A stretch of 64,000 nt of DNA, from the NCBI GenBank assembly GCA_002943765.1, contig PQWQ01000012.1, forward strand, positions 1,377,501-1,441,500, written 5' to 3'. Shown one piece after another: positions 1-12,600 of the stretch. Within the stretch, counting starts at the first letter, position 1; each line of letters starts with the position of its first letter. Position numbers and translations under genes: made by a program. The notes beneath the pieces were generated by a model. The model had not been told where the DNA came from and searched no databases. It was given only the letters and a program-made list of their open reading frames with translations. The DNA comes from Psoroptes ovis. Taxonomy: Eukaryota; Arthropoda; Arachnida; Sarcoptiformes; Psoroptidae.

Positions 1-2430
1 CTGCAATCATCGGCGAGCGAAAATAAATTGGTAAATCGCTCAACCGAAAGCCGAACATGCAAGCAAACTTTATGCTGATTGCCACAGACAATCAGCATTA
101 AAATATGCTGGCATGTAAGCGACTTTTTTTTCGACATACAAGTCGATCTTGCCACATATGTAGCAAACTTCGACAAAAATTTTGGGGTGAATACGATCCT
201 CATAGGTGATCATTGCAAATCATCGGCTTCAAGCCAGTAGTCTATGATTCAGCTACAAATTTAATGATATTATCAACAAAATAGTGGTTAAACTCATAGA
301 AAGCCGAAGATTATTGCCACAGTAACTATAATCAATCATTTTGAGAGACTTTAAGCCAAACTAGATATCATATAGCTTGCCATTATAGTTGAATGCAAGC
401 ACAAGCACAAGCAACAGTAACAACAATCATATATTTAGCTCTGTTCAAGGATATCAACTCTCATTGAAATCAAACATGCGCACTGCAAGTTATAATCATA
501 ATAATCGACATTCATTGAGTTTCATGCATAACACATACAAACACATAGCAATCATTTGTATAAAATCAATGGATATGAGAATGGAGAAAAAAACTCAAGT
601 CGAAAAAATCCCATAGAAAATGAATGGAGAAAACACCGCCATAGAAAATCAATGGACAAAATCTTGCTAGAAAATGAAATGATTATGAAATTTTTCGAAC
701 AGTTTCTCATTTTGACAGGATAAAATTTTAAGAAATTTCCCTGAAATCCATCTCAAAAGGTTTTGAAAATTTCCAAGGAAGTTTCCCATTTAACTGCGGA
801 AAAAATTTGGAGAATTTTCCCAGAAATTCATTCAACTAGATGTTGAAAATTCCCTGTAATGTTTCTCATTTTGGCGCCAGCCTTCATAGATTCCCGGGAA
901 CTTTTAATAAAGATGACTTATGTGAATTTAGAACTTAAGTTTAAACTGATATTGTAACGGCATTTATATAAAATCCGGTGCGCCTCTCTTAGAGCTTTCC
1001 GGGAATACCATCCTTGACGCTTGGCGTCGGATAGTTGTCTTGGAACAATTCACCGAATGGTCATTTAACACGTTGGCTGCCCAACGCATTTTTCTATGTT
1101 TTCCGTTGGCGCCCAGATGGATATCTCGCGATGCGCTCAACGGATTTTCATGAAACTAGCGTCAATGAAAAGCGCAGACATGAAATTGATCATTTATCTA
1201 TTTTTCTCATAAAGGGTTCTGTCAATGAACAAAAGTCATTCATTTTGAACTTGAATGTCACAGTCTTTCTTTAAATATAAAAACATGCTTGGTTTTGCTT
1301 TATCATTTTCATTTTTTATTAAGAAAATTTCGAATAGTGTGTTTACACAAATGTTTGTAGAAATTTAATCAATATTATTTGTGAATTTATAAGTTGAATA
1401 AAAATTTTATAAAATCCTGAATAATTATCGTACAGTTACAGGATTCTTTTTGGCTATAACTACCCTTTGAAAAGATAAAAATTTTCAATTCTGATTTTGT
1501 TATATTTTTCATACTTATTCAATCATTACACAGTTATGCAGAAATATACGAAAAATTATTCAAAATATATGGAAAAAAATTCATAAATATGAATGAAATT
1601 TTATTGATATTTAAATGACGGCAAGCCTTGCGGCCCTTGCGTCTATATGAAATTAATTAGAATTAATCAAAAATAAATTTCTCTGCATAAATGTATGAAT
1701 GTATTGTATTTGTGTTGGTATAGTGTGATTGTTGTGTCTGTGTCTGTTGGTCTGTTGTAAAAATATTTTTTTGTATAATGTGATGTGTATGTGTGCATGT
1801 GGTTAGTCAGTGTAATGGTGTTTGTGCTGTGTCGCTGCATGTACATTTGTTAGTGTTTGTAATTTGTAACCTGTGTAAGTAATCTTTAAAAGGCCCATGG
1901 CCTGTGAAGAATGTAAATGTGTAAGTATTTGGTGTTATGTGTTTTGGTATTGTATGTGTATTCATAAATATATTGACAAATATTCAAAATGTAAAGAGAA
2001 AAAAATTCAAAATTATAAAGAAAAAAATTCTAAATATATGGAAAAATATTCATTAGAGAATTGAATTGTTCATCATACAAATAAAATTTGAATGTTTATC
2101 AATCATGGATTAATATTTCTTGTAAATTCTTTTGAATTCTGAATATTTCTCGATTTTCGAATGTTTTTTGACTCTGATATTTAGAGATTTTGACCATTCA
2201 TTGCTAGCTCTGATTATAATCATTTTTCTAAGAAAGTAACGATCAAGATCATTAAAATATTTTTACTAATCAACAATCGTAAGTGCGAAATCAAATGATT
2301 CCATTAGATTTTCGATTCGATTCAATTTTCCATTTAGATTATAATTGTCCAATGCGGAATTGTTGAATGAAATTTCCCAACTATTTTTAATTGATCCATC
2401 GTTTACGCAATTAACAAATTTCTGAAGAGC
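1..2430. other. Intergenic DNA, no convincing gene
   Basis: No ORF here has a recognisable domain or a codon pattern distinct from background. The stretch holds an 80-bp tandem repeat near 703-880. It also has a G+T-rich strand-asymmetric segment at about 1690-1960, full of TGTGT and TTTGTG words, and A-rich runs near 1970-2060. A 79-codon ORF at 1035-1274 lies in a slightly less AT-rich patch but resembles nothing I know. The whole area may be decayed transposon sequence, given the transposase remnant just to its right. Confidence 0.5.
703..880. repeat. Imperfect tandem repeat, about 80-bp unit
   Basis: The words TTTCTCATTTTG, TTTCCCATTTAAC and TTTCTCATTTTGG begin at 703, 782 and 862, giving a period of 79-80 bp. 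Each of the two full units also carries, in order, a version of GAAATTTCCCTGAAAT and then GTTGAAAATT. The units have diverged by substitution and small indels. This is seen directly; no function is implied. Confidence 0.55.
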
Positions 2431-2439
2431 TGGCAAGTC

Positions 2440-2762
2440 AGGGAATACAGGCAAGTCAAAGCACTATTTGTAGATCGATTAAGAAAATGAATTACAGTCG
2501 AAAACGATTGGTGAGATTACGAGCAGTAAGAAATAGCCAAAAAAATATTGAAGTCAGGCAAATCTTTGCTAGACGAATTCAATTTATCGATGATTCAAAT
2601 TTGATTTATTTGGACGAGACAGGAATTAATCTTCATCAATCAAGATATTATGGCTATTCGTCCATCAATGCCAAAGCATACAAGATTGTTAAGGCTAATA
2701 AAGGGACCAACATCAGAAGTCGTATTTCCATGCGTTTCCGAGACGATTATAGTGAGCAGTGA
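2440..2762 (+). pseudogene. Tc1/mariner-type transposase fragment
   Basis: The frame can be read from about 2440, before the first ATG at 2487, to a stop at 2760-2762. It begins with a helix-turn-helix-like stretch (S-Q-S-T-I-C-R-S-I-K-K) and continues to the block L-I-Y-L-D-E-T-G-I-N-L-H. That block is the typical surroundings of the second catalytic aspartate in Tc1/mariner DDE transposases. It is followed by Y-G-Y-S and K-A-N-K-G-T-N-I. The rest of the catalytic domain, including the third acidic residue, is missing after position 2762, and I found no terminal inverted repeats. It is therefore a remnant. The neighbouring condensin gene starts 265 bp downstream and is unrelated. Confidence 0.7.
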
Positions 2763-3026
2763 CTGAAGATGGCTGAAGTGTACAGTGGTTTATATACTAT
2801 GTGAGATGACTATTTCTACTCAGTGAATCTATTCTAACCCTATAGGGTTTCCGACTTGAATTAGAAATCATTGTTTATGAATAGCTCATGTTTTTTTTTT
2901 GCAACGGCTCATTTTCGTTTTTTGAACAAGTCGCGCGTTTTTTCTTTGTTATTTCAAACTCATTCCAAATCATTTCTTGGCAAGTGAGTCTTTGATCAAA
3001 TTTGTATCAAGTTATTCGGCAAAAAA

Positions 3027-6000
3027 ATGGAATACGATGAAAATTCATTACAAAATAAATTGATAGATGTATTTAATGAGTCACAATATTTGAAAAATTC
3101 AAAAAAATGTATCGAAAAATTTATGAAAATTTATAAATTTTGGGTAAGTAAATTTTCGAATTTGTTTTTCTGAAATGTAATATGAATATTTTTTTTTTCA
3201 TTTTCGATTAGTTTAAACATAATGATAAATTTATGAATGTATTCATCAAGATTATCGAAGTAACTTTAAAATGTGACAATTCATCACCATATACTAAACG
3301 TACGCTGGATTTTTTGGCATTAATTTTAAAACAAATGATTACATTTGAAGATGAATGTGAATTGAAACGACAAGAAGAAATAGCATCACGTTTATCACGT
3401 AATGAATCGATTGATGAGGATGATGAAGAAGATATTGATAGTGATGAATTTGATGAAATTGGTCAGCGATGTTTTGATCCCAATCAAACAATAATTGATA
3501 AACGTTATTTATCATTGCCATCGTCTACTGATTTATTTATTCGAAATTTTTTGTTGAAATATATACAAGATGATCTAGTTGCAGTAAGAAGAAATTCATT
3601 ATTATTATTGAAAAAAATTATCGATTGTTTTGATGAATTGTCTGAAGATACATTTGATGAAATGATCAAAATATTGTCAAAACGTAGTTTTGATAAAGAT
3701 AAAAATGTAAGAGCATTGATAATGTTATGTTTAGCAACATTACAAAACATAAAAGAAAACCTGAATGATTCTACCAGTAATGGTGATGATGAAGCTGTAC
3801 GTTTATTGGAATTTCATTTACAATATGATCCGGACTCATTTGTACGTTCATGTGCTATGAAATGTATTATGTTAACAAAAACTACACTTAAAACGATATT
3901 CGAATCGATAAACGATCCAAGTTTGACAATAAGACGTTTAGCATACATAAAGATTGCTGAGAATTGTTCAATATATAATTTACAATCAAGTGATCGTTTA
4001 AAATTATTAAAAAGTGGTTTCACTGATCCTTGTGTTCAAGTTCAGAATATAATCATTAAAAAATTTATGCCTAATTGGTTATCCGATATTGAAAATAATG
4101 ATTTAGTGAAATTGGTAGATTTACTTAATCTTGACATTAATAATGATGATGATTATGAATTGTTTGGCAAATTGTTTGATGAATATTTTAATTCATTATT
4201 GAAAAATATTGAACAAGAAGATATTACGAAATTTCATCGACTGGTGTTTGATTTTAAGCTCAAACATTTAATTATTGATGATAATGTGAGTGATGGTAAT
4301 GACAAGAATGATAAAAATCAACGTTTACCTACATCAATATCATCGAAAACATTGCCAAAACATAATTGTATTTATCTTTGGTATCGATTATGTTTATTTT
4401 GTAAACATAATAATGTCACTTATAAAAAAATTATTCAAAACAATGATAATGACAATGTTGTTGGTAATGAAATGAATGATAATGATGATCCAACTACAGC
4501 GATTATGAATGTTGAAAATAATGTCGATAATGATTCGAACATGATCTTAATTGATTTATTAGATGAAATTTTTCCAGATTTACCATTGTATTGTCAATAC
4601 ATTGAAAACTTTATCAAAAATGTTATCGATGAATATAATCAACTGAAAATGATGATGGAAAAAGACAAATTGAATGATAAAATTATTAAAAAATTGCAGC
4701 ATAAATTGAAAGAAATGAATTTTACATTCAAATATCTATTATATATTGGACAATTATATGAAATCAATGATCGAGCACAATGGAATCATATTGAACGAAC
4801 ATTTCGTGCTATAATTTTAAATGAAGATTTATATGAAACATTCAATGATTATATTGAATCGATTTATGTGATTTTTGTTAATTATTATAAAAATGATTGG
4901 AAAAATTTATTAGAATTGACAATGGATTTGATTAATACAATCAATTTACCGGAACTACAATGGGATAATCGCAAACAAACTAATGATAATACTGAACAGC
5001 TGCAAACATTTGTGCCATCATCACAATTAAATCCTGAAGAACGTATTGAAACTGATGTACAAATATTGGAACGTTGTATAAACATATGTAATTCGTTTTT
5101 ATATACGAACAAATCTAAAATAGATAATAATGAGCTATCCAATAATGTACGTGGTTTAATGAATAAATTGATATTGAAAAATTTAACACATCCAGAAAAT
5201 GAACGTATACGTTTATTGGCTATAAAAGCGTTGGGAAATTATTCAGTACAATCAATATCAACAATTAATCATTTTTTAAAAGTATTCCTTGAAATATTAG
5301 ATGAAGAAAATATGCTAGAATCCAGAGTAATATCTTTGAAATGTTTATTTGATTTTATTGGCATTTATGGCGTTAGACGAATACGATTCATTGATTTGGT
5401 TAATGATGAAACTAATGATACTAATTTATCCGAAAAAAATCTATCAAATGATGATGATAGAGACGAATTAAATGCAATGGATACTGATAATGATGATAGA
5501 ATAAATCAATCGATAAATCAAAATTTTTTCGAATATTTCACTGATTTATTAATGAAATTTTTGGCCGAGCCAAAAGCATTGCCAGATCGAAAAAGAAAAA
5601 AATTAAGGATTGAATATGAATTATTCGAAATTAGTGTACGAGGAATTTGCAAATTACATTTTATTGGACGATTTTTATCGACAGATTTTCTAGCAAAATT
5701 GATAATCATTTATTTGACTTATAAAAAAATAACGATCGAATTGAAACAATTTATTAGAAAATTTCTACAACTATACAGCCTGAAAATATCGAATTATATG
5801 AAAATATTCAAAACAACAATGAATCCATTTGTCGATGTTTATTCAGATTGTTTCCTTTCATTATTGAATGATGAACAAAATAATGATAATTTATCATCAC
5901 ACTCATCGGAAACATTGATCGATATATTTGATTCATTAGTAATCGATGTGAATGATCGTAAAAATTTATTATTCAAAGCATTGGAAGTATTTACATTAAC

Positions 6001-6337
6001 AAATGAAAAAGAATTCATATTTATGAATTTAAAATTAATTACAAGAATAATTGATTATGAACAATTAAAACAACGTACAACATTGATGGAAATATTGAAA
6101 CAATTTGAACAATATCGTAAACAATATTTTAATCGTCATAAATATGATGATAGAAATTTAATGATGAGGAGTAAAGATAAATCAATCAAATTATTTGATC
6201 GTATCATACAGCAGTTAAGTGATAGATTGAAAAATTTCAATACAAATGATGGTGGTAATATTGATGATTCTCGTATTGTACAACAGCGACGACAATCTTC
6301 AGACATGGATGATGAAAATTTTGAAGTTGATAATTAA
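3027..6337 (+). CDS. NCAPG: Condensin complex subunit 3 (CAP-G)
   Basis: Two exons, 3027-3143 and 3212-6337, joined in phase 0 by a 68-bp intron (GTAAGT...TTAG), give about 1080 residues; human CAP-G has about 1015. CAP-G is the HEAT-repeat subunit of condensin I, which compacts mitotic chromosomes together with SMC2, SMC4 and the kleisin. The product is alpha-helical throughout. HEAT-like repeats are visible near residues 150-340 (for example D-P-S-L-T-I-R-R-L-A and D-P-D-S-F-V-R-S-C-A). Acidic low-complexity linkers lie near residues 95-115 and 410-450. A C-terminal Cnd3-type helical region covers roughly residues 650-950, and the tail is charged. The start at 3027 was chosen because it opens the first exon and supplies the expected N-terminal helix. 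CAP-G2 of condensin II is the alternative, but the repeat sequence fits CAP-G better. The gene ends 30 bp from the converging minus-strand gene. Confidence 0.85.
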
Positions 6338-6367
6338 TGTTGATTTAAAAATCATACAATTTGAATT

Positions 6368-7510
6368 TTAAGATTTTTCACATTTAATTTTCTTCATTGA
6401 TCTTTTAAAGTTTTTATTATTTTCACGTTTTTTCAATTTACGTTTACGTTTATCACCATTACTCTCTTCAGGATTCAATAAACCTTTCACTTGTTTTGGT
6501 GATTTGAATTTTGTTGGTTGATTTATATCGTAATCATTCAATTCAAATAATTGTTCAGTGAATTTATTTTTCAATTTTTTACGTTCGGCTTCATGTGATT
6601 GATCTAGCCATTCAATTTTGATACGAATCGAATTATAATCATTATTTATTTTATCATAATCAATAAAAATTTCATTTTTTTCATCAATGATATTGTCATC
6701 ATTTATTAATCTAATAAATGATTCATTATTGTTTTGATTAATATTTGCTGAATCGGTTGAAAAATTTTCAAATTGTTTCAAATATTTTTTCATACGTTCT
6801 TCATATGATTCCTGAGTTTTCATTAATTCATCAGAAAGATTGAATTCAGAAGACTTTTCGATAGATTTCTCGTCTTGTTCAATCATTTTTTGTGATTCTT
6901 CGATGCATTCATTTTTGATTTCAGTCACTTTTTGTTTATCATTTGTAACTATGTTTAATTCATTTTGTATGAATGAAAATAAATCATAAAATTTTGATTC
7001 TTTTGTTTCAATTGATTGCTTAAATGTTATTATGGTCAAAGATGATATATGAAACAATTGTTTGAATGCACTTAAATTCAAACTTAAACATAAAATTTGA
7101 TTATCATTACATAACTTTTTTACAATATTTTGCATATTTATTGCCAACAATTTATTATCCAACCAAATCATTGATATTTTTTTCATAGATTGTTGTTGTT
7201 GTTGTTGTTCGATTAATTTAAATGTTTCATTCAAACCAAATATTAATTCAGTGAATTTTATCGTTTTTCTTTTTTTAATTTTTCTATTCAATTTGATTTT
7301 CTCGCCATTATTATCATTATTATTATCGTTGTTGTTGATTATTTTTTCAATTTTATTTTTCAATTCATTTTGAAAATTTTCTGTAATTGTCAAACAATAT
7401 GGTAGACAATTGTTGCTGCTCAATATGAAACGTATAAATTGCTTCTTTTTTGTACGAATTTTTTGATCTAAAATCTGTTTATCTTTCAATGATAGCGCAG
7501 TTTCGGTCAT
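6368..7510 (-). CDS. Probable RNase P/MRP subunit p38-like protein (L7Ae fold)
   Basis: A single exon of 380 codons. Residues about 82-165 read as an L7Ae-type RNA-binding domain: a basic lead-in, then L-I-F-G-L-N-E-T-F-K-L-I-E, a short strand (M-I-W-L-D), I-V-K-K-L-C, a strand C-L-S-L-N-L, and I-I-T-F-K. This order matches the p38 subunit of RNase P and RNase MRP, which process tRNA and rRNA precursors in the nucleus. The N-terminus is basic, poly-Asn and poly-Gln tracts lie at about 59-68 and 102-107, a coiled, acidic segment spans roughly 190-260, and the last 60 residues are strongly basic as in nucleolar proteins. Overall identity to known p38 is low, so another L7Ae-like nucleolar protein is possible. 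The 3' end is 30 bp from the condensin stop codon, tail to tail. Confidence 0.45.
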   Translation of the reverse strand: MTETALSLKDKQILDQKIRTKKKQFIRFILSSNNCLPYCLTITENFQNELKNKIEKIINNNDNNNDNNGEKIKLNRKIKKRKTIKFTELIFGLNETFKLIEQQQQQQSMKKISMIWLDNKLLAINMQNIVKKLCNDNQILCLSLNLSAFKQLFHISSLTIITFKQSIETKESKFYDLFSFIQNELNIVTNDKQKVTEIKNECIEESQKMIEQDEKSIEKSSEFNLSDELMKTQESYEERMKKYLKQFENFSTDSANINQNNNESFIRLINDDNIIDEKNEIFIDYDKINNDYNSIRIKIEWLDQSHEAERKKLKNKFTEQLFELNDYDINQPTKFKSPKQVKGLLNPEESNGDKRKRKLKKRENNKNFKRSMKKIKCEKS

Positions 7511-7579
7511 TTTTTCGGGGCCAGAAATTGATTTTTATTTGGAAAAAATCAAAAAATTTTAAAATTCAAAAAAAAAAAA

Positions 7580-7611
<32 letters not shown>

Positions 7612-8957
7612 ATCACGTGTCAAACACCCGTCCGTAAACAGCGTGTCGAAATTTTTTCCCTAAATCAAATTTCAAATCAAGTTTTTTTATTTAATGAATT
7701 CATTTGAATTAATTAAATTCAATTTTTAGTCTCATAATTGCCAATCAGAACAACAAGTTTTCTCGTCTGAAATTAAATCCAAATGCAAAATGATTGAATG
7801 AATCGCGAAATATAGATAATATCATTCAATGATGATATATCTTTGATTCGAGCATCTTGAGTCAAATAGACAACGTGTTAAAAACAACGTTTTTATTTTT
7901 AAAAATTCAAATACTTCCTCGTTTTCTCGTTTATCAACGAGTGATAACTGGAATAACACAGCATCAGCATTAACTAGAAACAGTCATGAATTATCAAATC
8001 AAAATGCTGCCATTAACGTTACAAACATGATTCAGACAGATTCCATACATTTCAATCAAAAATTGATTCAAAAAAAATTGAATCTGAAATCGAAAACATT
8101 ATCAATATCATCAGATTCACTATAGATTAGATAGAGTGGATATGATCAACATGATTTGTCTATGACTGAACACATAGATTCATTCAATATTTCATTGAAC
8201 ACATTTGTCGATTTTGAAAATTTTTTCTTTTGAATTGAATCGATTCGGCCTAATCATAGCTGGCTATTCAATCTTTTCATGTTGATTGAAATTGACCACC
8301 ATTCAAATTCAATTGTTGACTAACAAGTCAAGTTTCTTTTTTTTATTTTGCTGTTCTTCTGCATAGCAACAAACAAGTTAGCCATTTCTTGGCTGAGTCA
8401 ATATTCGCTTTGCCACCACCACCACCATCGCCATCAACCATAAACAACAACAACAACACTGCCATCAAATCACATTACGCACATCAATGTAATGTGTCCA
8501 ATGTCCATGCTATCGAATCTTCGAAACACATCATTATTTATTTATTTGTTTTCTTTGTTTTTTTAATAAAAATATTGAATCACATTACGAAAAATAAACA
8601 CGGTGATTTGTTGTTGTTGTTGTTGTTATGATCGATTGAATTTGAATCGAATCATCGATTAGCCAACAAAGCAAGTATGTTTTGTAATTCAAATTAATTT
8701 AAATTTTTGTAATTCAATTTAAATCTCAATTTATTTAATTTCTCTTTTTTTTCTTCTTAATCATATTAGATTGATCCACATTGATTGGAGCAGAAAAATA
8801 TTGTGAAAATTAAATTTTTTTAGTAGCGAAACATAGTCAGACGATAATCGTTTTCCATTGAATTCTGTGGTTGATCGATTTTTGTCTCAGATTTAAGAAT
8901 ATTGAACTATTCCTTTGTGTGTCTATCGCCAAGAATAATTTCTATTTCCAATCAAAA
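7511..8957. other. Intergenic, with an AAAAC microsatellite
   Basis: This lies between two divergent genes (p38-like, minus; REX1B-domain, plus) and so probably holds both promoters. A run of A (7568-7585) passes into about five AAAAC units ending near 7611. A proline/asparagine ORF at 8389-8631 is low-complexity read-through of CCA and AAC repeats and is not called as a gene. No promoter motif is clear enough to name. Confidence 0.5.
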
Positions 8958-9601
8958 ATGGTAAATCTTCGTAAATAAATAAATTGATTTGATGCCAATT
9001 TAATTTTTCTTTTTCAAAAATTTAGAGTTGTGATGCTGAAACATTTCAAATGATACAAAAAGTATTTCAATTACAAAATGAACGTGAACATGTATTGAAA
9101 TTGTTTGAAGAGTAATTATTTCATTGTTAATTGATTGATTGCTTATCGTTTAATTGAAACTTTTTCATATTTTCCCCCTTGAAATATTTCAAATAATTTA
9201 GAGCACATGAAATCTACATGATAAATGGTTCAAATCAATTAAATTTGAGCAAATTTCGTCAATTAGTAATGGATTCGACCAAAGATTTGAAACGTATTTC
9301 ATTACAAATGAATGATTTGGCTAAAAGATTACGACAAAATGATAATAATAATAGTGATGATAAAAATAATAATAATACTTTATTGCCAATATTAATCGAA
9401 AAATTACAAAATTTTGAAGAAAATCGTTTACAACTGATTGTTAAGCTACAAATGGCCAAAAAAGATGCCAAAGATAATTATGAACGGCCACAACTATGGA
9501 ATAAAGTTGCAAATCTTAAAGAACAATATAATAACAGTATTCAATCGATTAATGAATGTATTGAAAATTTACGTACTGAAGCAGAGAAAATTCCATATTG
9601 A
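8958..9601 (+). CDS. REX1B-domain protein (DNA-repair REX1-B family)
   Basis: Three exons: 8958-8960, 9026-9111 and 9202-9601, giving 162 residues. The first exon holds only the start codon, followed directly by a donor (GTAAAT). Introns are 65 and 90 bp and both acceptors are TTTAG. The product is all-helical. It opens with an acidic lead and a helix rich in Q-L-Q-N-E-R-E, then F-E-E-A-H-E-I-Y and a helix from F-R-Q-L-V. A central helix carries I-S-L-Q-M-N-D-L, a long charged helix has L-I-E-K-L-Q-N-F-E-E-N-R-L-Q-L, and a final helix ends I-N-E-C-I-E-N-L. This order matches the REX1B (C19orf60/REX1BD) family, named from an algal excision-repair locus. Its biochemical role in animals is unclear. 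The Asn/Asp tract near residues 78-88 is lineage-specific. Confidence 0.7.
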
Positions 9602-12600
9602 ATATAGCATCATATTATTTTTTTATTTGTATTAATTATTATCATATTTCAAATTGATTCAAATTCCAATTTAATTTCAATTAATTTTGATGGTATCAAT
9701 GGCTATTCCTGGCGATTTATTTTACAATTTTCCGAACAGAACGCTGAATGATATCAAAGTTGATCAAATCATTTAAATTGATACCTTTCCATGAAACTGT
9801 GTTAATTTTATTATACAATATGTGTGTGGTTGTGTGTGTGTGTGTCGATGTCTATTGATCGACATCGATAAAATTTACATATTTCAATTATATAATTTTA
9901 TAATTTACAATTTTTGTATACGAAATTGAATTTTTTTAGGCATTTTTTTTTACAAATAACTGAAAATAAATCAAATTTATGAAATTATTTCCAATTTTCT
10001 GCCAACATTAAGTTTTTGAGACATAGTAAATACAGTATTGTCTTGTTGCCGATCACCACAACCAACGACTAAGAAAGAATGGTTAATATGATGTGAATTT
10101 GATTGTGGAATTCAGCGAAGATGATAATTTCGTCTTTATGGATCTTAACTAAATAAAAAGACGACCACAAAGATGTTAATCAAAGCGATTGATGCAGTCA
10201 AATGTTTGAAATTTTAATGATGATGAATTTTATATCCATTTTCATTTACTCATACATTCAAAATCATTTTATTACTTGAAATGATTTGTTTTTTTAATTT
10301 AAATTTAAATTTCTAAAAGGTCGGCTCATTTTTTCCACCTGATTCAAAGATAATTCAAACATGAAAAACTTCTTCAAACACCTTCCGACCTTAAACCTTA
10401 AACATTTATGGTCATTTTTACTGTTTGCCTGTCCAAGACAATGACTATGAAACATTGGTTTTACATTGAAAAATCTTTGATTCTTAATAAATTCAACAGG
10501 AAAATCTCTAAAACAAATCTTCGAAACCTTATCTCTCAACCAAATCTTCAGCATAAATTATCATCAATTCATCTATGTCGTTGACTAAAGATATAAACTG
10601 TTATCTGAGTTTGGTTGATGCTGTTATCGTTGTCATTCAACACGATTATATCGTTAATTAGATCAATCTTATTGATTATTAGCATTACACGAACACACAA
10701 GCACATTCACTTGCGCAAAAATGTTTTGGAATTTCGTCCTCATTTCATTCCAATCCCTTATCTCATACCTTATCTTCAACCATATCTTTACGAACAACGC
10801 GAAACAAATTTAAATGAAATTTAAACCTTTTTTTTCCATTTGAATTTCAAAGTACTATTTGTTACAGGTAAAACATACTGGTCAAAAGTAAAAGAGCAAC
10901 AAACAAGCAACAAAACTGAGCAATTCAACAATCAACAACAAAAATCAATTATGGTGAAATTATTCACTATAATGGTACAACAACAACAACCACCACCACC
11001 AGCTGGGTCCAGGCGAATACATTTTTACATTTTGAAAATTCATTGAATTTTTCGTTTTTGATTCAAATTTGTTTGGTTGAAAAGTCTTGAACCATTTATT
11101 GATTTTCAATTATTATCAATTATTCATTCAAGAACCCAAAATACCTGTCTTGGTGTTTGGTGTATTTATGCGTATGTTTATGTGTGTGCGAGCGCGGCAT
11201 GGCACCCTACCAATTTTTACCTTTTAAAATTATTGATGATAATAATAAGGGTGATAATAATATTTACCACCATCAAACAACAACCATCAAACACAACAAT
11301 GACAAACACACTTACACAGGCCAATATCTCCAATTGATGATAATTTAAATTCAATTTATTATTTGTTCGTTCGTTCATTGCTTGGTTGGTTGATTGTTGG
11401 TTGGTTCGATGATTGTTATCATTGGTTATCATTGATTTTTATGTAAAAAAACATTGTTAATGATAATGGTAATTGTATTGATGATAATGGATGGTAATAG
11501 GTGCTGTTGTTGGTGCTGTAGCTGCTGCTATCATTATCACCAATAATATTTGTATATACGATTTACCTGGTACATATTTGCTTCGGTGTTTTTCTTGGTA
11601 TATTCACGCTCTGATCGTTGATTATTATTACCATTATCATTCATAGATTTTTATTGATGATAGCTCAAAGATAGCTCGCGCGGCATGTTTTTTCTGGTCT
11701 TTTTGCTTTGTTGTGATTTGGTACATTTCAAATCAATGTGTTCATGTGTTGTTCGTACACGAACACAACACGCAGCCAAAAAACACATAAAATTCTTCGT
11801 TGGTGTAGCACCCAATGGTCCATCATCATCATCATTATCATGATTATAATGATTACCATCTTTGAATGTTGTTGATGATGATGGTGATCACCATCAACAA
11901 CAACCAAACTATGATATTCGTGTGTGGTAGCTGCTGCTGGTGCTGTTGATCGAATGTTCGAATGTTTTCGATCTATTTTTAGGTGAATTTTGAGCGTGTT
12001 TTTGCCCTCGTTTTGGTGGGCGTTCAATGTTCGTGATGATTGATTTTTGAAATTCGTTCGATTCATTCAAACAAATTCGATTCTCGGTGTCGTTGGTGGT
12101 GGTGGTGTTTTAGGGGACCACACCGAACGATTTGAAGGCCATTTCTTTGTTTGGGTTTGCTTGCTTCGTTGGTTGATTGGTCAGTGAAATACTTTTGAAA
12201 ATATCTCCAAAATCAATGAAATATCGATGATCACCAACGACCAACAACGAACAAATCAACCTTTTCAATGACTATTTGTCACAATCAAAACAACCGACCA
12301 ACAGCACCAAAATCAATCAATCTGAACATTTAAAATTAATTTAAATTTAATTTGATTGTCCACATGAATGTTCATGTATGTAGTTCATTATTCAGTGTGT
12401 TCTGGGTTGAAACTGACACTGACATTGACTGATTCCAGTGGGAGAAAAATAATTGAAATTTTTTCGATTTTTTTTTAAACAGATCTGATTCAAATGTGAA
12501 TAAATTCAATTGGAATGGGTGCCTATTGTTATCGATCAATCGATTATCAACCAGGTAAACAATCACAGGTAGATGATAATCATAACAATAACACTGACCA

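Noticed and set aside
8389..8631. Proline- and asparagine-rich 80-codon ORF
   Set aside because: Translation of CCA and AAC/GTT repeats; no gene-like composition outside the repeats.
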